DNA of 64,000 bases from Zygnema cylindricum (lineage: Eukaryota; Streptophyta; Zygnematophyceae; Zygnematales; Zygnemataceae): contig JBBHKE010000880.1 of the NCBI GenBank assembly GCA_037447655.1, forward strand, positions 64,001 to 128,000. The letters are read 5' to 3'. Both the position numbers and the translations under genes were made by a program. Of this stretch, positions 1 to 14,700 are shown piece after piece. The notes under the pieces were generated by a model, which did not search any database, was not told the DNA's origin, and saw only the letters and a program-made list of their open reading frames with translations. Position 1 is the stretch's first letter. Every line of letters begins with the position of its first letter.

Positions 1-2392
1 TTAACACTACTTTGCTTTTAATTTTTTTCCTATGCAGGTCAAATCATACACTAAAAGCATCTACAATGATGAGAAAGTACTACACATCTGAGTACATTAC
101 TTTTCATACGATCAGTTAGAAACTCTTTTTCTAAGGTGGTCTTCCAAAGATAACTATTTCTGTTGTTTTACGTAAGCAGATCACACGATTTATAAGATAC
201 AGATCGGCATATTCTATTACGATTCATTGCTACATTTAATTTATTATGGATAAATAGCATAATGCATGAGAGTGACAGAGAATCTTGTCTTCGCTGGCTT
301 TTAACAGTAATTCATCCATTCATCAACCCAAAGGTTTCTCTCCGCCCACCACTCTATTTGGATAATTTTTACCTGCTAGCGTAGAAATTATAGACTAGGC
401 CTTTTCTAGGTGGGCTTGCCGAACATTGAAGTAAATAAGCAGCGGATAATATCGAATTATTTTGTAATTAATAATATCTTTACTATTGAACCCGTTGGTG
501 AACAAAGTTGTTGCCCGCACTAATCATTATTTCGGGGTCCTTCCCTGATATGTGTTTTCTTGGATAGAAGATGTCTGTAGTGCCTCTAGCGAACGTTTTC
601 TCCCGAGGAGCTTTTTCAAAACCCCAAAATTTTGCAGTAACTTAGTGCGGTTGCACTTGCCAGAGCCCAATTATAATTTGCTTCGTCAGACGCTAGCTAA
701 AAAGGCAAAAGAATGTAGATCGTTGCACATTTAGTATTTTACATCGTCAGTTTTTATGACTTTGCACATGAATCGAAGGCATGGCCACCAAATTCTGAGG
801 GCACAGGTAGCTCCCACATACTCGTACGGAAAATTTCCTAAAAGCCTGACGACGATTTAAGATATTTGTCGTTAGGATAGAAACAATCTTTTACGTGAAC
901 ATGCTGAGATTCTTCAGACGTTGCTTTCTGATTGGCCATAAAAAACGTGGGGAAATTGTAATTAGGTCTTTGGTTGGGGACCGGGTTTGAAGCAAACGAC
1001 TTTCTGCCCGTTAGCAACTACTGTACGGAAGGTGTTTGTTTCACTCATGCGAAAAAATGACGCACTTAAATTCAACGGGAATTTGAACAACAATCCCCAA
1101 CCAACTACCCTTTGAGAGGCCCTCGAGCAAGAAAATAGCAATTACCAAGAATCAAGAGATAGAATCTTAATCACAGTGAATTGAATATATAGACGAAAAG
1201 ATATTCGATTAAATTTACTGGAAAAAACTTAAGCTCCATATAGAAAATAGTTGCAAAAAATATCAAATCTGCGCATGTTGCAATATTTTTGATTGCTTTA
1301 AGTATGGGCAGAGATGGAAAAATTGGATGAAGACAACCGACAAAATTTCTGGGCCAAAAAAACTTTTGATAGAAATTGCGATCTTACAATATGTTTTCTC
1401 TCGCCTGTGTGGACACTTTCGAGACCGTTTCAAATTTAAACGTACAATGGTGATCCGTTGGCGTTTCGGAATGATGGCATTCACATTAGAATGAAATCAA
1501 GACACTTAAAAAAAAAAAATTATGTGTAGATTTGTTCAGCCCACTTGAATGTTTGTATTTTAGTGGATTCGTATTATAGAAAAACGCTACAACAAATATT
1601 GGGAAAGAGATTTGATTTAAAGAGATTTTCCGTGAGGGTCTCCTGTATGGTTTGGATAAGGATATCGCTCTCCAGGTCCATCAGAAAACGGAAGTGTGTG
1701 CTCACGTAAATTCCAAAGGGACGGCCAATTAGGCAATTTAGTTTTTTAGGGTAACTGTACAAGGATTTTTCCAATTTTTATACAACCATTACAACTGCTT
1801 GCCAGTATTGCGAGGATTAGCATATGTATGATTACCCTATTAAGGAACAGAACCGCTAATTCAATTGCAAGGTTGTAAAACAGCCAAATCTTTCTACACA
1901 CAACCATTACATGATATGATTGGTGATCATATCTTGACAAACACATCACAAAAGTACCTACGTGGAAACAAAAAAAATAAAAAAATCAAAGAAAGCAGAA
2001 CGACTGTTTTGCAAGAAATCTACAATTTAACAGCACAATTCTCATCATTTATGTTCCCATAGTCGGGTAAACATCTTGAGGGCTAAAAAAATTGAGTTAA
2101 ACTAGAAACTCAGAAAAACTTGATAACTTCTTGCAGATTTTAATCCTAAGTACTCTTGGATATATAAGAAATTGCGTTGGTAATTCAATTACACTTAAAA
2201 AAATCTTCGGAAATCTTTGACCGAAGAAATTTCAATTATACAAGCATTGAGTTGGGTCGAGAATAAATACATGATAATTGGAGGCTGTAGCCAATTTTGT
2301 GGGTACCACTCTTACAACTTAAATTGGCGAGTGAGTTTAACTTTTTCTAAAACTTTTGAAGATGGCAATTTTTTTAATCGACAAGTAAGATG
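1..2392. other. Stretch with no supported gene
   Basis: AT-rich sequence with only short open frames. None carries a recognisable motif or a convincing chain of splice sites. It lies downstream of the stop codon chosen for the LRR/PAN gene, so it may contain that gene's 3' UTR, or further exons if the PAN exon is spliced at the alternative donor noted for it. A 66-codon minus-strand frame at 1574-1774 looks mildly protein-like but could not be assigned. Confidence 0.5.
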
Positions 2393-2784
2393 TCAACCAC
2401 AAGTAATACATAATATTCGGAGGTTGTGGTTAAGTTTGTAATTACCTCCACCGAAGCCTGTTGTTGCTTCGCCAGGGCTGACACTTGTCCCCACAGAAGT
2501 CTTTAACCAACATGTTTTTTTTTGCAAGAAAAACGTAAAAGCCCCACAAGCCAATACTTGGTTACAAAGAGCACAACACGCTTCCGCAGATGAAGTATTG
2601 ACTCCAGCATAACCTATGATGTCGTTTCCAGTTATAACCCAGCCATATTGCAAGGTACAAAATGGTGACGGTGGAGGTGGAGGAGAAGGAGGTGAAGGTG
2701 GAAGAGGAGGTGAAGGTGGTGAAGGAGGTGAAGGTGGAGGAGAAGGTGACGGTGGAGGAGGTGGGCGAGGTGGACCGGTGTTTC
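2393..2784 (-). CDS. Exon: Pro/Ser-rich linker plus PAN/Apple domain
   Basis: Last recognised exon of the LRR gene. Its acceptor follows a GTACACGCAG stretch. Two leading bases complete the codon left by the EGF exon (C+GA, Arg). About 35 residues of Pro-Pro-Ser-type linker precede a PAN/Apple-like module with the motifs GNDIIGYAG, ACCALCNQ, CGAFTF and CWLK. The cysteine spacing and the CxxC plus FxF core fit PAN_4-type domains. The frame runs to a TGA at 2393. A possible donor (GGAG then gtaatt) near the GGFGGGNYK end would remove the tail and extend the gene downstream. Proline-rich linkers next to PAN modules are common in algal surface proteins (general knowledge). Confidence 0.75.
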
Positions 2785-5700
2785 CTGCGTGTACATGTGC
2801 CAAATGTAAAACTTATAAATTTCAATGAGAAGTGATTTTCACTGTTCTTCATTAATTCTATCAATTCTTTTAGTCAAGGGTAGTAAATTGCAAATCGATG
2901 TGAGAATCGCAGTTGGAAGAGGAGGAGATGGTGCGATGGGTGAAATCGGAATTTTTGAATTTTTTGTAGAAAAAGATAAATGGAAAGATGAAAAAAAAAA
3001 AAAATTATAGAGTGAGCAAAAATTTTGAATTGAAATCACGGTTGCTTTTAGTTCGTTCCATTTGGTACAACCAGAATATAAAAGAGAATATAGTATGGGA
3101 ATAAAGAGGAGATGCGCAATGTGTGGAACTGGAATTTTCGCCTTTCGTATGTTTTTGAAGTGAATAACTCATTGGAATTTAAGAAATCAGTGTTTTGTAC
3201 AATTTTGAGGACTTTCAATTTTTTTTCTGTATTATTCCGCGGTTGTAAATTGCAAACTAATGTGGGAGTTGCAGCAAGAGGAGGACAGTGTTCGATGGGG
3301 CGACTGAGAACTTCTGCATATTATGTGGGACAAAGCAAGAAAATTTCAAGATAAGAAATTAAACTCTATTACACGATAACCATTTTTTAATTTACAAATT
3401 TTATTGAATGCGTTTTTTGTATTAATCGTCTTTTAGATGAATAACTTCACAGGGGTTAGATTGAGGCATAAAAAGGTTGTGAAGTGGTAAAAATGTAACA
3501 TCTTTGATTCATAGCAATGTATCGAAGTGTGCAGGATCATCAAATAAATAATTACTAATCTGTACAACTACACCTTAATTTTTCAGTTTTTCATCAATCG
3601 CAAAGCTGCTAATTCTGAGACTCTGTACCTCCGAGTCAATGATAACACCATCATTTGGGGATTCTCAAAAACAAGGTGAATATTCTGTTGCGGCCCCTCG
3701 TTCACAAACAATGGTGAATCCTCACTTTAATTTTAGGGTTTTGACTTTTGCGGACCAAAATACGGTACCAATGAACCTTTTCGGAATTTCCAAAACAAAA
3801 AACCCAAGTACATATTATATTTTTGGTTTTCTTGATGTTAGACCAGCCTACCAAAATGTGAATGTGTATAGCAACAAACAACTACAAAGTACCATCGGAT
3901 CCTATACAAAATGATGTTTGAATAAGGCAACAAACGGAAAAGGGCCTAAGTTGTCGTGCTATGCACTTAGCCAACTCAGTAAAAGTAGAGTAAATAAAGC
4001 AAAAGTGCTCCCTACCGCATTTTTTTCTCATACCTTCGTCATTCTTTTGGTTTTACTGAGATGCTTTCGGTTTTATAAAAGGGGATACAAGGAGGGGAGT
4101 ACCCCGCTTCTGCCTACCGTCAAGCCGTTTTGTGCATTAGAGCAGTACAACTCTTACAACTTGTTCAAAAAGCAAAGAAGATCAGGAGCGATCCCTTACA
4201 AGGATGCACATCACAAAAAAAATCTGAAGCCAAAGTTTTGGAAATAAAAAGGAGCACAGGCTGTATTTCTGTTCTTCTTACAACTCCATGTGTTTAACAA
4301 TGGAATTTAGTACACTGGTTGTTTGCGGAGCATAGCACTGTAGAATCATAATCGAGGAATGTCCAAGGCATGTAAGACAAAGGCGCGTAACTATGTACGG
4401 TATCAAAGATTACATGAGTGCCTTCGTACTCTGTTGTGTCGTTCAAATAAAGTCAAATCCTACCTTTCGGTTCTTCTTTAAAACTTTTATTTCTTGAAAT
4501 AATATCCTTTTCCACCGCGTTTTCCCAAAATTTCTTAGTCCTTCTGACCTTAGCCCCTTTTGGCCTTTCTTCACATTTCAGGCAGCAATTTGTTATTTTC
4601 CCCCTCTCTTCCTACTTCCGCCACTTACCTTTTACTTAATACTAGTTGTTTAAGTGTCAATGTCGACTTCATATTTTACCTTAAACATTAATCTGACACT
4701 ATGATCCTACTGGCAACTATGGAAAACTTATGGGGTTTTTCATTTGCAAAATACTCGCTGAGTATTAACAAACAGTGAATATTCTTCTAGCAATAGTGAC
4801 TATGGTTTTTTTGGAAGTGAATTCTGTCCGTGACTAGGCATTTATTAAGTCCAATCTCATCTCCTAAGAAGTGGGACTTTTTTGGCATTGTAAACTTGTT
4901 CATGAGTTATATTACATTTTTTTTTCGTGTTGTACAATGTCGGTTGTTTAGAATGCAAAAGAATGAGAGATTGTAGCTCAAAATATGTCTATCAAAATTA
5001 AAGACGTTTCTCATCAAGGATGGGTATAAATATATCGTCATACACATAAATCATATGGACGGAAAGATACTTTATTGTTGTAGACATCTCTCATATGCAC
5101 ATTTTCAAGACAACTATATCGTAAAATGCATAATACATAAGCAAAAAAAGGTAAAATAGACGTACGGATACAGGTGTACTTGTCGTCGTCGTTGATATAT
5201 CCGTCATAGCATTGGCATATGTATGTCATCCCGTTCCCACTAATTTTACACGTTCCATTTCCCCCACAAGATCCTCCTTCCTGAGTTACATTGCAGAATT
5301 GTTCACATTCGTTTCCACTCCGCTGATTTTCAATAGAACAATTGGATGGAATTTCTGTGGATTTAAAACAGTTATTTTCCAGTTCGTCACATTGAGGATG
5401 TCCATTTGATGTAGTGACCGATCCCGTGAGATAGTTTGATGAGATATTACTGGAACATGATGATAAACATACCGAGAAGAAGAACGTAAACAGTAAGAAA
5501 TGAAGAAACACAAGAAAATTATGTCAGGTATCGAAACATGACGAGTTCGACCTGGAAAACTATGGAGGCAAGATACAAACATTGGTGTTGCAGCATCACC
5601 CATTCTTCAATTGGTAGTAAGACTACAGTAGTTCCTAAACCGATGCTTACCTTCAATGTGTCAATAGGTACAAAAGATCTGGTTTATGACATCATTTTCA

Positions 5701-8700
5701 CTTTTTTTTATCAATTTTGCTCCATCGACAGCATAAACATTCTAAGATTTACAGCCTAATAGTAATCGAGTAACCCTGTTTACTATGTTTACAAAACAAC
5801 AGAAATTGCAAACTTTCATCTATTCAATCTTTACTAGAAAACAGTTGAAGATATGACAAATTTTTGAGTTTTGTACGACGTTTGGTGCAGATCCTTCGGG
5901 AATAAACATCCTAAAAAAATAGAGGCGACTGCCCAAAAGTTGATGTATATGTCTTTCAATAAAGATAATACTAGTTGACACATGTGTTTGGAACCTAGTG
6001 GAAGTCTTGTTTCGGAAAAAAAAGTATATCTGGCTCTTGTCTTATGCTAACATAAGTAAATATCGCAGTTGATTAGTAAATTGCAATATTGGTCATACAA
6101 AACTAACAAGAAACTTAGAAATCTTAATCCAATTTTAAAAAAGACCGATAATAATTTGGAGAATGGAAATTGAATGATTAATAAGGCCTTTCTCTTAAAG
6201 AATTAGCGTTAAACCAACCATTTTTAATAAAATAGCATCTCCTCCCTCCCACGAGCCTTTCCCGCTAAATAGATTTAAGAAAATAAAAACAACGATAACT
6301 TTGGAGATACTTAGTTTACATATTAGGTTGATGTCCAAAAGAGTGAGATTACGGAATTCATGCCTAAGGTTTAAGTACTAAAAGGACAATGAAGGCGAAC
6401 ACAAAACTAACCAACTACATAACGCCCTAAAAACAACCGCGAATCCTAGAAACCCAAAAAAAGCCAAAAAAAGTCATTGCAAAATGCGAATCCGATTTCT
6501 ATCATAAAATGTACGGCTTACTAAAGAAAGATCATCGAGGTTATTGGGCGATGACATCCTGGTACTTAATATTTGCAGCAACGAAGCATCAAAATACAAC
6601 AAAACCAACAAGTGCATTGATAGGTCTGCACCAAATCCTGTTTAGATTTAATTAACATCCTCAAAATTCAAATTCCTGAATAGGTCCCGAACGCTTGTGA
6701 CGCACGTCACTTAAATTACTTCTCGGCCAATCTCTACAAAAATTTATACTTTTTAATTCAAATTAAATTGATTAAACATGAAGCTGAAATTCAAGTGATA
6801 ACTGTTACGACACTATGTACCCCGGGTGCCACATCATAAAACTAAAAATCTGAATTTTGAGCAATAGCAATTATATATTTCCTCTTCGAACACTTTCTTT
6901 CAAGTTTTAAGATAATTTATACGGAAAAATTGAGCTGCATTACCAATTTTTTTTTTTAGTAGTTATTTTATCATTTTTATAAATCATTTAGTACATTTGT
7001 TTTGGCCTTTTTGAAATTGCTTGTGTCATTTTTTAATTCTTTTTTCAATCGTAACCTTTTGCTAAAAATATTTATCATTATGGTAAATAGTAGTTTTTTG
7101 TCCCGATCAAAATAGGAGTCAGAAGTGTTACGATTTCGGTATATCATAATACTTTATTTTATATTTTTATACATAATATTTTATTTATAATACTTTAATT
7201 GATACTATTGATTTGCGTCCTGATCAAAATAGGAGTCAAAGTCGATGAAGTTGATGTTACGATTTCGGTATATTATCGAGAGGTCCAAAAACCGATATTT
7301 ATTGGCTTAACATATAAACATCGAGATAGCAATGATCAACGATTGTCACATGATTTTTTGTTTAAGGTATTTTAGATGCATGAAATGTACGGAAATTCCA
7401 GAATGCACGGAATATACATGTACGGAAAGTAATGATTGTACCAACTGCACGTCTATACCGTTGATATCGCAATATCGATGTTGCTATACCGCGATTGCCG
7501 GTCGTTCATCATATTGCGTCAATATGTCGATCATCGAGACTCCTAATGAACGTAATTAATGATTATCGACAAAACCTGTTACTAATAAATAGAAAGACAA
7601 AGAGCTTAAGAGCTTAAGAGCTTAAGAGCTTTCCAATGACATAAAATACATATCTTTTGGATTATAATAATGGTTTCTAGGTGGGCGGATACAGCGATAG
7701 TTATGCGCCTAAACTGGCGTTCGATCCCCTTTTCCAGCATAAAGGAAATAGCATACAAAATAAAATAACATCATGAAGGAAAGAATATAAAAACAGGAAT
7801 AAGAGACAAACGTTGCTTTTAGATACACAGTTCTTTACTTTTTGCATAAACGCAAATCAGGACATGATTGTTACATTGTAAGAAGATTTGTATTTTTTAC
7901 AGTGTAAAACTAAAAAATATGAGATGTATTTGTACCAGAGTTCAAGCTTCGTCAAATCACCGAAGGAAGGTGGAACATTTCCACTTAATGAGTTATTGAA
8001 TAGATGTCTGTTGATTTCACCAGATACAGCTCCCTCTCGCCCACCCCAACCCCTTTAAATAAGTAATGGTCGATTTTGACAATCACAAAAGAAAAAATCG
8101 ACGGTCAAAACCTTTGCTCTTGGTTATGTGCATCAGATTCTTTGAGGTTTTTCTAAGTACATTTTTATAGAGATTTATGTTTTAGTGCAAGATTGGTCAT
8201 GTATTTTCGGGTTTCGAGGCGTTTGTTACTTTTCTGAAAAACTGAAACCAAAATCAAAATTTAATGAACATGAAAAAGAAAATTAGAATAAAAACAAGAA
8301 TAAGACAATAAAAAATAAAAATAAAAATCAAATTTAAAACCGAGATCGAATTCTAGATAGAAAACTAAATCGCGATTATTATCAAAGTCAAAACCAAAAT
8401 CATAAATCCTCTAATAGGAAGAGAAAAACTTACAAGCTTTTAAAATTTGGCAGTTGACCTATAGATGACGGGATACTTCCAGTCAAAAAATTATCATATA
8501 GCCATCTGCGAACCCCCCACCAAAATCCATTCCCATAATAAAATGGAAAATATTATAGTTTTATTTTGAATTGTATTCATGTTTATGCTCTTACAGTTTT
8601 ATTGAATGTCGTAATATTATGTTTTTGCACACGCATGTGTTTCTATCGATGCAATTGTTTAAATTTATAAACAAGTTACAATAGCCTTTTAAATATGATG

Positions 8701-11700
8701 CATGATTACCAGATTTATCGTAACAGAATTTAAGAACATTTTCTTAATTGACTTAAACGTGCATTTCTCACTTCTTCTGATCCTCCCTCCCTCCCACTTT
8801 CCCTCCCTCTTTCCCCTTCTCCTTTCGACCATCACGCTTCTCCCTCCGACAAATCCTTTTCTTTTTCTCCAACGCCTCGTTTCATCTCCCTTTGTCTCCT
8901 CCAACATCTCTCCTTATAGCATCTCCCTCCCTCCATCTCCAGTCTTCTCTTTCCAGCATCGCTCCTACCTTCGTCCATTTTTGCTCTTTCTCCCTCCCTT
9001 CCCCTATCTTCACTTGTCCCCCTCCATTATATCTATTTATCTCTCCCCGTCATCTCCTATCCCTCTCCTTTCCCCCCATTTCCATGTTGATATTGGAGCT
9101 ACATTTTTTAAGAACTAGACAACACCCCTCATGTTAAAATAAGCAAGAATTCGTTAGTAGCCGGTTTTGGCAACTTTTATTCTAGGACTTTCACTTTTTC
9201 ATTTTTTATATGTTTCGTCAGAGTCATCGAACTCATTATTTTTCAAAGCTCGATGTTCAGAACTCGCATTTGACAAAAAATAAAAAATCCATTTGCCAAA
9301 AAAATCCAGTCGTCCAAAATAGATTTTCCATTCCTTCTCTGTATAAAACGGGGGCATCATTTTTTTTTTTTATGAAATCTCTACTTTTAAGGTTCGGGAT
9401 TTAGGGCTTCCAGGTTATGTTTTGAGAATTCTGGCCCTGTTAGTTTTTAGGTTTTCAAGATTTAGGATTTTAGACTTACAAAATTTGGAGGGAATGCATT
9501 TGACTGATGGACGCCGGAATGCTTCCGGTCAACTGATTTTGACATAAATATCTGAAAGAAAAAAAAACCAATGTCCTGTCTTTTCTTCTTATTATTTATA
9601 AACATGGTTACAAACAAAATTATATGCCTGAGTGTCTATTTTTAAATATGTGTACATTTATGGGTGTCATTCTAAACCAACAGAACCCGCCGAAAGTGCA
9701 AATGTTTGATGTAATTAGTGAAAAAAGTGTTGATCTTCATAAAGTACTCCATGAATGAGACCACAAAGAGGGAAATAAACAAAAAAAAAGAATACGCAAA
9801 ATTATATGATACGATTTTTCCGTTAAAATTTGGAAAAAAATATTCAGTAAATCATTGTTAAAAAAACAATTATTGATTTTTCTTTCACTGTTCACAACTT
9901 CACAATTTTTAATTTTCCATCTCTGTTCTTTAAATAGCAGTCGAAATTTCCAATCCTTCAGCCTTCGATCTTAGAATAAAACATGATTTCTTTCGAGAGA
10001 AAACCGAAGTCGCTGTGTCAAAAAGTCAGGAACGGATTTGAATATTTGGATACCGTTCAATAAATATTTGCTTCGAGTTTTTGGGAAACATTAAACATTT
10101 AAAAATACAATTATCTAGAAATTTAGGGCATAATTTCAGTCACACCTAGAGATTATAGATTTTTTTCCACTTTTTGAAAATTTGTGCTATTACCGAATGA
10201 CAACTTTTTTATACACATCCAAACATTTACAGGATAGACATTTTTTTTAATTAAATTTCATCATGGGGGAAAAGATGTTTTATTTTTGTAGGCAAGTACT
10301 AAAATTAAAATTAAAATTCATCAATGGAAAGATGTATTCATTTTCTATTCCACAAGCATTTATTAAAATTCATATTACAAATGTAATATCGTCATTGATG
10401 TACATTTTTCATTTCTCACATGCATTTGTAAATTAAAATTCAATTTAACTTCAACTTGGAAAAATAGGTCCGTTTTCATTTTCGACAGGTATTTTTTAAA
10501 ATTAAGGTTCACCTTTGGAAAAGAGCTTCTAGTGCACAAACAACGTATCCTCTAAGTGATAAAAATAGGATCGTTGTACTCAAAATAATCCGGACAGAAA
10601 TATTATGCATAGCGGAAGTCTTTTTACAACACAAACAAAAAGTAATCACCACATAGAATAAATTGGCCAAATATATCTTTATTTAGCCACAACTTTTCCT
10701 TTTACAAAACACTCCTCTCACTCACAGTTGCCTCCTCACTAACTCTTACCCACTTCAGATTATATTCCTCACATAAAGACTTAACCTCAAATAAGTTTGT
10801 GAATTTGTGACTTTGTGTACAATGATGCCGGCGAAACAATGTGTTCTCATTGGCTCGCTAACCGGTACTACGGGAAATGGAGGTTTGCGTCCCTAGAATG
10901 TGGATTAAATATTTCTGGACTTTGGTGACCACATGAACCAGATTTTTGCCAGGTCCGCCTATAGACGCATCCGTAGAAATTAAAAAGCTAGAAATTTCGT
11001 TTTTTTTATAGTTAAAAATTGAAAGCTCTACAACTTTCTTACTAACGTGTTCTTTTATTTTGCATTGGGTCACTTTTTACTTCTACTTTATGCCTACCCA
11101 AATTCAGATTTTTTAGTAGTCTAAATGTTTGTCCACACACAAATTGTCCATTTCTCATTGGTCACTGTGAAAAATTGTAGCTTTGCCACTTTTTGGTGGG
11201 GAAATCTCATATTTTTGCCATAAGTACTTTGGTGTGCTGTCTATCATTCACACAAATTTGGATTTTTTTTTGTAAAAAATGAAAAAGATAATCAAAGACG
11301 CAAGACGGACTGATTTGCCTAGTAAACCAAAAATTCCAATTCATTTACTTCCAGCTCTGGTGTTAACGAATATTATCAATATCTTTCTCCAAAAACGTAG
11401 CGCATAAATAGATTATTTATATGTTCCAATTATAAGAAAAAAAAAATCACTACGATGTTACTGCTGAATACGGGAAACAAATGAGATTTTCCGTTTCCTA
11501 ACATACTTACTCAAATACGATACAGTGACCATGAAATGAAACAAAATAACAAAAACAGCAACAACAATCCATATAATGAACTTTACTTACACTTCTCGAA
11601 CATTCACTAATTGATCGAAATTTGGGATACTTCCAGACAAGCGGTTGTTATCTAAACCCCTGTCCTCTCCCTCCGCGGCAGCCCCCCCCGAACCCCCAAA

Positions 11701-14700
11701 TCCCCACCATCCACAATTTTACTTTTTACTTTTTTCTCCTCCTTTACTTATGTTTTCATATTACAAGAATGGATTCAAATTCTTTTGTAATAATAATAAT
11801 AATCATAGATGACCTAGCTTAAGATTCAAGTTCTGTGATTTTTTTCTTACATTTCAAATGTTAACTCTGGACATTGATCTTCAAAAAATACCTTTTGGAA
11901 ACTTTCAACATTGATTGGACAACCTGGTTCCACCTTCCCTCTCACAACTATTCTCTTTCTCCCTCTCTTTCCCACCCTCACACTCCATGTCTTGCCCCTT
12001 CCCCTCCATGTCTTGCCCCTTCCGCTTACAGAGAGACCCTCTTGCTCACTCTTCTCTACCTCTCCCTCTCCCTCTCCATCCCTATCCCACGTGACTCCCC
12101 TCACCCTTTTTAGGCGTCATCTCTCTCCGTCGCCCTTTCTCTTTACCTGATCTCCCGCCTCTTTCTCTTCCTCGTACTTTTTCACCTCTCTTTTTTCCTC
12201 TTCCACTCCCTCCCCCTCTCCCTCTCCCTCTCCCTCCCCCTCTCCCTCTCCCTCTTCCTCTCTCTCATGAAATGTCATGAACATCACAAGTACTGCTAGC
12301 TTGATTAGTGGAAAAATACCCAAAAAACACATGAAAAAAGAAAGAAACAAAAAACTAAAACTTAAAAACCATCAAAAAGAGAAAAATAAATGTCCTAAAA
12401 AAATTTCACATAAAATTCTTTAAAAACCCCGATATCTTTAAAATACTTGAAGATCCTAAAAAGTTCCTATAAAATTCTTTAAAGAAATGTTGAATCCTAG
12501 CACATAACCCTATGATAAATGTTAAAAACACGCCGAGCAGCCTTAAATTAAAACTTAAAATCCAAGAAATTTGCAAAAATAAAACCCTAAAACTTCTTAG
12601 AAGCGAGAATTGAAAAAAACAAAAAAGAAGAAACCCTAAAAAAGTCATGAAAAAAACGTACAATTTTGTAAGGCCCGTAATTTCGTTGATGGACGGTGGA
12701 ATACTTCCCGTGAACTGGTTCGCCGACAACCATCTGCGACATTTGTAACACCACTTAAAATCCTTAGGTCTATCAAATTACGGGATGTTTCTGGTTTTGT
12801 ATTCAGTTTTTTAGACATTATACAATTTCAAAACCAAAAAAAGAAAATAAATAGCCAAAAAACAACCAAAAAATTTGAAGGTTTAGGTTTTTTTGTGGTT
12901 TTGTAGGTTTACGACTTAGTAGGAAAAATTACAGAGATTCAATCTTGACATTTGTAACCCCCCTCAAATAAACTCTTAACAGTCACGAATTATGGGAAAA
13001 TTTTATTTTAGGTTTTTTTTTTGTGGTTTCTTACGTTGTATTTATCAATTTTTTTAACAGCTTTTAGGGTTTCGTAGGATAATTTGGATGAATTAACAAC
13101 GAGGCAACAAAAGGACAAAAGTGGTGTTGCAGTCAACAACTGCGGGTAGCATCAAAATCAATTCAAAAAGGAAATTGAAAACAAATTGTGATTAACACTG
13201 GATAGTATGGTTATGGCACCAACTTTGGAGCATATTTTACCATTTTGGAACACATTTTTCACCTGTGAAAATTTATCCGATTGAAATTTTATCTTTTTTC
13301 AATTGTAAAAAAAGTTGTTTTATTCATGGTCGTATTTTTTACTCTGATACCTTTCCATTCTATATATTTTTTAAAAATATACGCAGGATAATGTTAAAAA
13401 CAAACAAAAATTCGATTTTTTCACAACATTTTTTCGATAGACAACTTTTACGAAATTTTCACCCCGATTTATATTAAGAAGTTTTGAAGAAACAAAAATA
13501 ATAGGAAAAAAATTCATTTTGATTTGAATATCTACTCACCAATCTACGGCTCTCGAGAGATCCTCAACTCTAAAGGAGCATCAATAAATAAAAAATGAAA
13601 TGCATTCTCAATTGCTAAGCTCATTTTGGCTAATTTTTTTTTGTAATGGTAGAGATTGCAACGTAAAAGGTTGGTGCCAAAAAAGTTGATTTTAAGTATT
13701 ATGTTATGTTAACAGTTTACAAAACCAGAGCCAGGAGCATTTTTTCATTGTAATGAAACTGTGAATGTAGTTTATAACAGTACTAAAGTTCTAGATCAGT
13801 CCTATTAACTAGATTTCTTGTATACAAAAGTCAACCATACCTGAACCCTAAACTCATAACCACTGCTCAGATCATATAAATCACAAGTCACAAAGGAAAC
13901 CAAGGATAGAAATAGAATCAATGATTGCAAGAAAAATGTAATGAAATGAATGCGATGCAAGAAGAAAGATAACTTTCAAGATTGTCAACGTCTTCTTATA
14001 TCGCTTGCAATACCTTATCTTTGCTTATGACTTTATTGTTCCTCTATAGCATTGAATGGATTACACAATGCTGATTGACTTCCGATTGGTAATAAATTTG
14101 ACTCTGGCAATTTTTCTTGTAAACCTTCTTGGATACTCCAACGAAAATAATATCTATGTTGGTTGAGAACAGTCATTCAATGAAAAAACTAATGGCAGCC
14201 TTGAGTGATTGAAAGATGTGTCAGACCGAGTAGCGTGACAATATTGCTAACTGACAAATAGTAACACATGCTGAATGTCGTGCGCAAAGTGAAGGCTGAC
14301 GTGGATCACATCCGAACGTCCTTTTACACAAACACATGTATCATGACGTTTCAGGTCCAGATCTGGTGAAGTGCAAATGAAGCATTTACAAATACCACTA
14401 AGCATGTGTACAAAAATTACAGGATAAAAGATAAGTTCCTGATTTAACATAAATTATTGTGTATTTGTACTTTTTCATCTCATTTTTTAGCATTTCGTAT
14501 TCCTTTCGCAATTGCGTTTCAAACCTTTATATTTTTTCTGCCCCCAGTTTACCATGGAAATAAGACACCAGGTGCTTTTCAACAAACTCTTATATGCATC
14601 ATTTGGATAAGAAATGTGGGTTTTAGGTGGGGTAGAGAACAACGGCTATTTAAGCACTTTTCGATCCCCCCGAGTTTAAACAGCTAATGGCAGGAAAGGC

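Noticed and set aside
1574-1774. 66-codon minus frame, candidate extra exon after PAN
   Set aside because: No domain recognised, no good splice sites linking it to 2393, and a stop is already present.
3588-3674. Possible plus-strand exon between TTTTTCAG and AAG/gtgaat
   Set aside because: The translation (AANSETLYLRVNDN) looks protein-like but no neighbouring exon or family could be linked, and it lies in an intron of the minus-strand gene.
7680-7750. tRNA-like stretch with a GCGTTCGATCCCC B-box
   Set aside because: No pairing acceptor stem or clear A-box could be drawn. At most a decayed tRNA-derived SINE head.
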